Source: Lachnospiraceae bacterium (GTDB lineage Bacteria > Bacillota > Clostridia > Lachnospirales > Lachnospiraceae). From it: a DNA stretch of 64,000 bases. Location of the stretch: the NCBI GenBank assembly GCA_910575475.1, contig CAJTGD010000012.1:62001-126000 (forward strand). The letters run 5' to 3'. How positions within the stretch are numbered: position 1 is the first letter of the stretch; the number at the start of each line of letters is the position of its first letter. A program made the translations under genes and the position numbers. The notes beneath the pieces were generated by a model. It was not told the DNA's origin, did no database searches, and saw only the letters and a list, made by a program, of their open reading frames with translations. Of the stretch, positions 58,818-64,000 are shown piece after piece.

Positions 58818-58889
58818 GGCTCCGTGGTCAAGCGGTTAAGACATCGCCCTTTCACGGCGGTAACACGGGTTCGATTCCCGTCGGAGTCA
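58818..58889 (+). tRNA. tRNA-Glu (TTC)
   Basis: The 72-base cloverleaf has acceptor GGCTCCG / CGGAGTC (one G-T), anticodon stem TCGCC / GGCGG with loop CTTTCAC (anticodon TTC), T-arm ACGGG-TTCGATT-CCCGT and discriminator A. CCA is not encoded. Confidence 0.95.
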
Positions 58890-58929
58890 TTGATGCACAT
58901 TTGATGTACAATTGCATATTATTTAGTAA

Positions 58930-59001
58930 GGCGCAGTAGCCAAGTGGTAAGGCGTGGGTCTGCAACACCCTGATTCACCGGTTCAAATCCGGTCTGCGCC
59001 T
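58930..59001 (+). tRNA. tRNA-Cys (GCA)
   Basis: The 72-base cloverleaf has acceptor GGCGCAG / CTGCGCC, anticodon stem TGGGT / ACCCT with loop CTGCAAC (anticodon GCA), T-arm ACCGG-TTCAAAT-CCGGT and discriminator T. CCA is not encoded. It is 40 bases after tRNA-Glu, probably one transcript. Confidence 0.95.
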
Positions 59002-59004
59002 CTT

Positions 59005-59041
59005 AAAAAACCTGAAAGATTTATATCTTTCAGGTTTTTTA
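59005..59041. terminator. Terminator after the tRNA pair, bidirectional
   Basis: Stem AAAAAACCTGAAAGAT / ATCTTTCAGGTTTTTT with a four-base loop. It also sits 20 bases beyond the stop of the convergent ABC permease gene. Confidence 0.88.
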
Positions 59042-59060
59042 TTTGGTGCTCAGTATGCCT

Positions 59061-60290
59061 TTATTTATTGACCTGATGCTTCCGGAACATCCCATATCCC
59101 GCCGCGGAAAAGATCACCGCCGCTGCCCCATTGACGATCAGATCCATGGACAGACAGCTTATCATCTTTCCGCCGACAGCATAAGCCGTATAATTCGTAA
59201 AGTCAAAGCTCATGATATTCGACGGTAGCAGGGCCAGGATATGCTGCAGCAGATATCCGCCGAACCCCGCCTGCAGAAACGACGGAACGATCAGCAGCAG
59301 AAGCGCCACTACGATCACCCCATACGCATTCTTGAAGATCGAGGACATCCACAATGTCATTGCCATGATCCCCAGTGTCAGCACATATCCCAGCAGGAGC
59401 ATCAGAAGGCAGGCCTGACCTACCGTCACAGGATAGCTCACCGGCACGGTCGGATACAAAAACTGCACAGACGTATCCCAGCCTTCCGCCCCCGCCGACA
59501 GCAAGATCCATACGGAATTGAGGATCGTAAGTCCAAAATAGACCACGCTCGCAAACAGCCAGACCGCAGCGATCTTCGCGGCCGGCAGCCTGCTCCTACC
59601 GTATTTCATGCACAGGAACAGGGAATCGCATTTTGACTGGTATTCTCCTGCAAAGACCGGAGCGATCCCGACACAGGTGATCATCATGATCAGAATGCTC
59701 CACTTCATGCCTTGTAAGACAGACTCCCATCCCTTGCAATATCCATATACATATTCCGAAACCGTAGCATTTCGGTCATTCCAATATTCGGCCTCCTTCG
59801 CGGATATAACGCCGCCGCTCCTCAAACGCGCTGTATATTCCCGAACCTTTTCCATTCGCGCCTGGTAAAAATCCCTTCCCATGTTCTGCCGAAATACATT
59901 CTCCGCAGGGAGGTCGCTTACCGACTCCTCGTAAGTATCCTTGATCAAACCATACAGTTCCCCCTGCGACAGCCGAACCGTCCGCCAGAATTTGTCTAAG
60001 GCATCCTCCGGATTTTCCTCCGCTTCCGCAATCTCCTCTGCCTTCTCCAGATATTCCTCCATGATTCCTTCCACAGATTCCTGGTCCAATTCCTGCCTTA
60101 ACTGCGTCTGTTTTAAAATCTCCTTTGCCGCAGTCCCGGAATGCTGATTTCCCTGGCTGTCCCATGCGGAGATTTGCCTTAATTCCGCCCATGTACAGAA
60201 CAGCAAAAACAACGTACATCCCAGCACAGAAAGCTGAGTCAGCCTGCTTGACCATATTTTTTTCCATTCATACCGGATCATTCCGCCCAT
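59061..60290 (-). CDS. ABC-2 type permease with large extracellular loop
   Basis: This 409-residue membrane protein begins MGGMIRYEWKKIWSSR, with one helix near 15-32, then an acidic, mainly helical extracytoplasmic region of about 170 residues (EEYLEKAEEIAEAEENPEDA). Five or six more helices follow. This is the layout of ABC-2 exporters with an insertion after helix 1. GGAGG precedes the ATG. It pairs with the ATPase at 60476-61348; the 185-base gap between them has no gene. Confidence 0.82.
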   Translation of the reverse strand: MGGMIRYEWKKIWSSRLTQLSVLGCTLFLLFCTWAELRQISAWDSQGNQHSGTAAKEILKQTQLRQELDQESVEGIMEEYLEKAEEIAEAEENPEDALDKFWRTVRLSQGELYGLIKDTYEESVSDLPAENVFRQNMGRDFYQARMEKVREYTARLRSGGVISAKEAEYWNDRNATVSEYVYGYCKGWESVLQGMKWSILIMMITCVGIAPVFAGEYQSKCDSLFLCMKYGRSRLPAAKIAAVWLFASVVYFGLTILNSVWILLSAGAEGWDTSVQFLYPTVPVSYPVTVGQACLLMLLLGYVLTLGIMAMTLWMSSIFKNAYGVIVVALLLLIVPSFLQAGFGGYLLQHILALLPSNIMSFDFTNYTAYAVGGKMISCLSMDLIVNGAAAVIFSAAGYGMFRKHQVNK

Positions 60291-60475
60291 AGCATTTCTC
60301 CTCCTTGCATAAAAAGATTTATCCTACGTCATCTGCAAAGTTAATTCTTGACAGTTCCTTAGCTCTTCTATTTTTCACAGATACGCCTGCATTCAGCGGC
60401 CTGAACATCTACAGATCACAACGCTTCAAGCCAAAATGCATAAGTTATTTTCATACAGTTCCTTATGATCCCTCT

Positions 60476-61348
60476 TCATAATTCATCCCAGAAGCATTCC
60501 AGGTACAGGTCTTCCAGTGTCGGTTCCGCCGTCTCCGCCCCTTCATACGGCCTCTTCGGGGAGACCACCCTGGCTTCCACCATATGCTCCCGATTGTGGG
60601 CATTGGCAATGCAGTGCTCCTGCTCGAACCCGGGCCATTCCTTCTGGGGCACCCTGCATTCCCAGACCATGCCGTCTACTTCTCTCACCAGCTCTTCCGC
60701 CGGACCGTCCAGAATGAATCTGCCTTTTTTCATGACCAGGATCCTGTCGGAAATGTATTCGATATCCGATACGATGTGGGTGGAAATGATGATGATCTTG
60801 TCTCTTGACATCCCCGAGATCAGATTCCGGAAATACACCCGTTCCTTGGGGTCCAGCCCTGCCGTGGGTTCATCCAGGATCAGGAGCTTCGGGTCATTGA
60901 GGAGCGCCTGGGCGATCCCCAGCCGCCGCTTCATCCCCCCGGAAAAGGTCCGGATCTTTGCGCCTGCCTCATCCTCCAGATTCACAAGCTGCAGAAGCTC
61001 CTTTGTCCTCCGTTTCGCAAACTTCGGTTCCAGTCCTTTGATCGAAGCGATATACAGCAGAAAGTCCTTTGCCGTGAATCCCGGGGTATAGCCGAATTCC
61101 TGGGGCAGATATCCCAAAAGATCCCGGTAGTCCTCTCCCATGCCTGCCGTATTTTTTCCGTCCAGCTTCACCTCTCCCGCCGTGGGGTTTATGATCCCGC
61201 AGATCATCTGGATCAGCGTGGTCTTTCCCGCGCCGTTTGCTCCCAGAAATCCATAGATCCCTTCGGTCAATACCGTGTTCACCTCCTCCACGGCAATCTT
61301 GTTTTTAAAATGTTTAGACAAACGTTCCAACTCTAATTTCATCTGCAT
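60476..61348 (-). CDS. ABC transporter ATP-binding protein (sigma-linked cassette)
   Basis: This 290-residue exporter-type ATPase has Walker A GANGAGKTT, FSGGMKRRLGIAQALL signature and LLILDEPTAGLDPKE Walker B. GGAGG lies five bases before the ATG; a second ATG two codons on is possible. It overlaps the upstream membrane-protein gene by 35 bases, showing tight coupling. It probably energises the permease at 59061-60290. Confidence 0.92.
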   Translation of the reverse strand: MQMKLELERLSKHFKNKIAVEEVNTVLTEGIYGFLGANGAGKTTLIQMICGIINPTAGEVKLDGKNTAGMGEDYRDLLGYLPQEFGYTPGFTAKDFLLYIASIKGLEPKFAKRRTKELLQLVNLEDEAGAKIRTFSGGMKRRLGIAQALLNDPKLLILDEPTAGLDPKERVYFRNLISGMSRDKIIIISTHIVSDIEYISDRILVMKKGRFILDGPAEELVREVDGMVWECRVPQKEWPGFEQEHCIANAHNREHMVEARVVSPKRPYEGAETAEPTLEDLYLECFWDEL

Positions 61349-62084
61349 TTCCTCCTCCGAATTTTAAAAGCTTTTTGATCTCCCACATCACCCCCAGAGC
61401 TGACAGAACTCCGGAAAGCAGCCAGCTTTCCCGATACTCCATCGTATAGATCGGGAATCCCCCCGCCTTTAAGAGCCACGCCGCAAAGGTCAGAAAAGCT
61501 CCCCAGGTCATGCAGTAGAGCATGCTGTTTTCCTCAGTCCTTCGGTTCAGGATCGCGAGGCACCCAAGGCACATCAGGTTGTAGGGAACCAGCGTATACA
61601 GCAATGTCTGCCGCAGATATACGCCCTGCCCCAGGGTAAAGATTGCGGCACAGCAGGCAAGGGTCAGAAAATCCAGCACCCCGGACAACAGCAGGCGGAA
61701 AGCCAGGATCTTCCGGAGAGAGTGCTTCGCCGTCATCTGCAGCTCCAGCATTCCGGGCTGAAAAATATCGCATAGTATCTTTGCATTTGCCAGACACAGC
61801 ATCGGACCGGATATGGCCGAGAAGGTCCAGATCCAGCTGTCCGGCTCTGCCGGTTCGGATAAGATCAGGCAGAGGAACAGTCCGGTAAACAGCAATTTCA
61901 ATCCCCAGAACTCCTTCCGGATAAAATAAAGCTGGTTTCGGAAAAATTGGAGATTGGTCATCCTCTGCTTTTCCGGATGAAAACGGATTTTCTTTGCTTG
62001 GGATATGGTCTCCTGTAAGCCCTGAGAGCTGTATTCCGGGACCTGAACGGATGCCAGATATTTTTTTAATTTTCGTTTTTCCAT
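61314..62084 (-). CDS. Membrane protein co-encoded with ECF sigma factor
   Basis: This 256-residue protein has a soluble basic N-terminus of about 65 residues (MEKRKLKKYLASVQVPEYSS..., FHPEKQR), then about six hydrophobic segments. I recognise no enzyme motif. Its place directly after an ECF sigma gene and before an ABC ATPase suggests an anti-sigma factor with an N-terminal cytoplasmic sigma-binding part, or a second permease. The ATG at 62082-62084 is chosen for AAAGGAG eight bases upstream. Confidence 0.7.
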   Translation of the reverse strand: MEKRKLKKYLASVQVPEYSSQGLQETISQAKKIRFHPEKQRMTNLQFFRNQLYFIRKEFWGLKLLFTGLFLCLILSEPAEPDSWIWTFSAISGPMLCLANAKILCDIFQPGMLELQMTAKHSLRKILAFRLLLSGVLDFLTLACCAAIFTLGQGVYLRQTLLYTLVPYNLMCLGCLAILNRRTEENSMLYCMTWGAFLTFAAWLLKAGGFPIYTMEYRESWLLSGVLSALGVMWEIKKLLKFGGGNADEIRVGTFV

Positions 62085-62101
62085 AGACTCGCTCCTTTCT
62101 G

Positions 62102-62644
62102 TCACAGCTCCAGCGTGCTCTTTAACTTCTTTTCTGCGTTTTTCAGCTTATACCGCACGGTCGATGCCGGAATCCCCAGTATCCTTGATATATCCCGGAT
62201 TCTCTGATCCTGATAATACCTTAAGATCACAATATCCTTTTCCGTCTGATCCAGAGCGGACAGCGCATCCATGACCATCAGCCTGTCCAGGATATCCCCT
62301 GCATGGTCCGGAACCGTTTCCTCCCGGTTTTCCCCATCCTCAATGCAGACCTCCTTCGGTTTCTTATAATAATTCCGGATCAGATTTCCGGCGATCACAT
62401 AGAGGTAGTTCTTTATTTTTCCATAATCCCGGTAGCTGTCCAGATTGTTCAGAAATTTCAGGAACACCTCCTGCGTGAGATCCTCCGCTGCATGACGCTG
62501 GTTCAGATGATAACAGCAGTATTTGTAAATGGATTCATAGTTGTCTGTGATTAATTTTTCCAGATATCCATCCTTGTATAAAATGTGGTTCAGCAAATTG
62601 CCGGCAGACACGCGTGATCCACTTCCTCTCTTCTTGTGATGCAT
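62102..62644 (-). CDS. ECF-type RNA polymerase sigma factor
   Basis: This protein of up to 180 residues has region 2 (ESIYKYCCYHLNQRHAAEDLTQEVFLKFLNNL, KIKNYLYVIAGNLI) and region 4 (LDQTEKDIVILRYYQDQRIRDISRILGIPASTVRYKLKNAEKKL). The ATG at 62644 has no good ribosome site; a GTG 11 codons later has GAGGA about 12 bases upstream and may be the real start. It probably directs transcription of its own ABC cassette. Confidence 0.88.
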   Translation of the reverse strand: MHHKKRGSGSRVSAGNLLNHILYKDGYLEKLITDNYESIYKYCCYHLNQRHAAEDLTQEVFLKFLNNLDSYRDYGKIKNYLYVIAGNLIRNYYKKPKEVCIEDGENREETVPDHAGDILDRLMVMDALSALDQTEKDIVILRYYQDQRIRDISRILGIPASTVRYKLKNAEKKLKSTLEL

Positions 62645-62710
62645 CTATGATATATAACAATCCATATACGAAAAAAAACAACTTTTATAGAAATTTAGTA
62701 TAAAATGGTC

Positions 62711-62750
62711 TAAAAAAATGCCTATCCTGCGGACAAACGGGATAGGCATT
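62711..62750 (-). terminator. Terminator of the GH3 gene
   Basis: Stem ATGCCTATCC (62718-62727) / GGATAGGCAT (62740-62749) is followed on the minus strand by TTTTTTT. Confidence 0.88.
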
Positions 62751-62770
62751 CTTAATTCTATTTTTCCTGT

Positions 62771-64000
62771 TTATTCTGTCGTCTCATACAGCCCGGACCG
62801 CAGCACAACTCTCACCAGCCTGGTGATGCATCTCCTCAGGTCTTCCTCTTTCAGAGTCCCCTGCTTCAGTTCCTTTCTCATATTGTCATGGTCTGAAAAC
62901 TGTCCCGGCATGACAAGGTCATTTCCCGCACGCATACAGCCGGACGCCGTGCAGTCCTCCCCGTGCTCTGTGGTCGTCCAGTCGGTCATGATCACGCCGT
63001 CAAATCCCCATTCCTGTCTCGCGGCAGCCGTACAGGTATCCCTGCAGTTGGCGGCATGGATGCCGTTAATCAGATTGTAGCTGGTCATGATGGACATAGG
63101 GCGGGATTCCCGGATGGCGATCTCGAAGCCTTTCAGGTAGATCTCCCGCAGGGCCCGCTCAGACAGGATGCTGTCAGAGCCCATCCGGTTGTCCTCCTGA
63201 TTGTTGCACGCAAAATGCTTGATGGTAGTGCCGCATCCTGGAACGCTCTGCACGCCCTTTGTCATGGCCGCGGCCATCTTCCCGCTGACCAGCGGATCCT
63301 CGGAATAGTATTCGAAGTTCCTTCCGCACAGCGGATTCCTGTGGATGTTCATACCCGGCGCCAGCCAGAGCGTCACCCCAAAGTGCTCCATCTCTTCTCC
63401 GATCATGGCGCCCGTTTCTTCGATCAGCTTTTCATTCCAGGTCTGGGCCAGCATGGTTCCCACCGGAATCGCCGTACAATACTGATAATAGGGCGTTCCC
63501 TCTGCTTGGAATCCCTGGCTGAAAAAGCCGTGCTCAAAGCTGGCCTCAAAGGAGGGCATCCGGATCACACCGTCCTTCACCCCATAGGTCTGCATCAGCC
63601 TTAAGCCCGCGGGGCCGTCCGCCAGCACGATATTTGCCACGCCCTGCTCATAAGCCGCAGTGCTTGTCTCTCCCGCAGAGCCCGGTACGGAGACTCCTGC
63701 GGATCCCAGGTTGCTCCCCTGTCCCTTGGCAGGCTCCCCTGTGGCCAGACGGATGAGCTGCTCGGTATCCAGGCCATTTACGATCTGCGCCGCCTCGTCG
63801 TCCTCCGGCTCATAAGCTGCTTCGTAGTCAATGACTTCGGTCTCCACCCCGGAGAGGTTCATCGGAATCTCCGCAGCTCCATTCCTGCGTCCGTATTCCA
63901 GATCTGCTTCATAGCGCGCAATTCTTTTTTCCTCCGGAATCGAGAGCAGATTCAGTTCTTCCCGGAGCAGACAGATATTCTTCACTCTGGACAGTACCTT
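62771..64000 (-). CDS. GH3 beta-glycosidase, partial (barrel domain at the C-terminus)
   Basis: The 3' end of a family 3 glycosidase gene; the reading frame stays open to the right window edge, so the N-terminal part is missing. The visible 409 residues hold a connector (SIPEEKRIARYEADLEYG), then the (beta/alpha)8 barrel with LADGPAGLR, APGMNIHRNPLCGRNFEYYSEDP-type substrate loop, KHFACNNQE and the nucleophile Asp in GVIMTDW. The protein stops soon after the barrel. In usual GH3 enzymes an alpha/beta domain follows the barrel; here it must precede it, as in the domain-swapped Ruminococcus and Butyrivibrio type. Substrate specificity cannot be read from this part. Confidence 0.88.
   Translation of the reverse strand, partial: KVLSRVKNICLLREELNLLSIPEEKRIARYEADLEYGRRNGAAEIPMNLSGVETEVIDYEAAYEPEDDEAAQIVNGLDTEQLIRLATGEPAKGQGSNLGSAGVSVPGSAGETSTAAYEQGVANIVLADGPAGLRLMQTYGVKDGVIRMPSFEASFEHGFFSQGFQAEGTPYYQYCTAIPVGTMLAQTWNEKLIEETGAMIGEEMEHFGVTLWLAPGMNIHRNPLCGRNFEYYSEDPLVSGKMAAAMTKGVQSVPGCGTTIKHFACNNQEDNRMGSDSILSERALREIYLKGFEIAIRESRPMSIMTSYNLINGIHAANCRDTCTAAARQEWGFDGVIMTDWTTTEHGEDCTASGCMRAGNDLVMPGQFSDHDNMRKELKQGTLKEEDLRRCITRLVRVVLRSGLYETTE

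Overview
The window looks like chromosomal DNA of an anaerobic, gut-type member of the Firmicutes, most likely Lachnospiraceae. Evidence: moderate GC, strong AAGGAGG-type ribosome sites, an Ecf transporter/truA block, a mannitol-type PTS with an MtlR regulator, a YczE-family protein, a GH3 enzyme whose barrel is C-terminal, and many Fe-S flavoenzymes of fermentative metabolism. The family assignment is inference; no rRNA is present. Almost all genes are on the minus strand. The exceptions are uxaA/uxaB, two tRNAs and one 46-residue protein.

Region by region. (1) 1-11157: an energy-metabolism locus read as malate dehydrogenase, hdrB-hdrC-hdrA, flxD-flxC-flxB-flxA, a fumarate reductase Fe-S subunit and flavoprotein, then two-subunit class I fumarase (cut by the window edge). 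Together these can convert oxaloacetate to succinate, with an NADH-oxidising, probably electron-bifurcating Hdr-Flx module next to the fumarate reductase. (2) 11321-15535: a small conserved-looking protein, a large SF1 helicase-nuclease and a YczE-type membrane protein. (3) 15624-20449: alpha-galactoside use (AraC regulator, GPH symporter, GH36). (4) 20862-27327: a mannitol-type PTS (IICB, MtlR, IIA) with 1-phosphofructokinase and a sorbose-1-phosphate-reductase-like dehydrogenase instead of MtlD, which suggests catabolism through fructose 1-phosphate. (5) 27602-38309: an alpha/beta hydrolase, then a hexuronate regulon (LacI regulator, uxaA, uxaB, uxaC, TRAP transporter) tied together by matching palindromic operators. 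(6) 38586-46023: nucleoside and purine salvage (uridine phosphorylase, cytidine deaminase, NCS2 permease, three-subunit xanthine dehydrogenase, Crp-like regulator). (7) 46542-50218: truA and the Ecf transporter core. (8) 50316-54870: a hybrid kinase, HPt and HD-GYP phosphorelay. (9) 55052-58514: a two-component system with an ABC exporter. (10) 58818-59001: tRNA-Glu and tRNA-Cys. (11) 59061-62644: an ECF sigma factor with a second ABC exporter. (12) 62771-64000: a partial GH3 glycosidase.

The spaces between genes carry at least three families of palindromic repeats (10101/58541; 25890/49261; 1202/46368), an apparent IS21-like end remnant (33442-33541), and many intrinsic terminators that mark operon ends. 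No CRISPR array, prophage or intact insertion sequence was seen.

The observations most worth following are the Hdr-Flx-fumarate reductase operon, the fructose-1-phosphate hexitol pathway with its twin promoter modules, the HD-GYP phosphorelay, and the repeat element that encodes the C-terminus of TruA.
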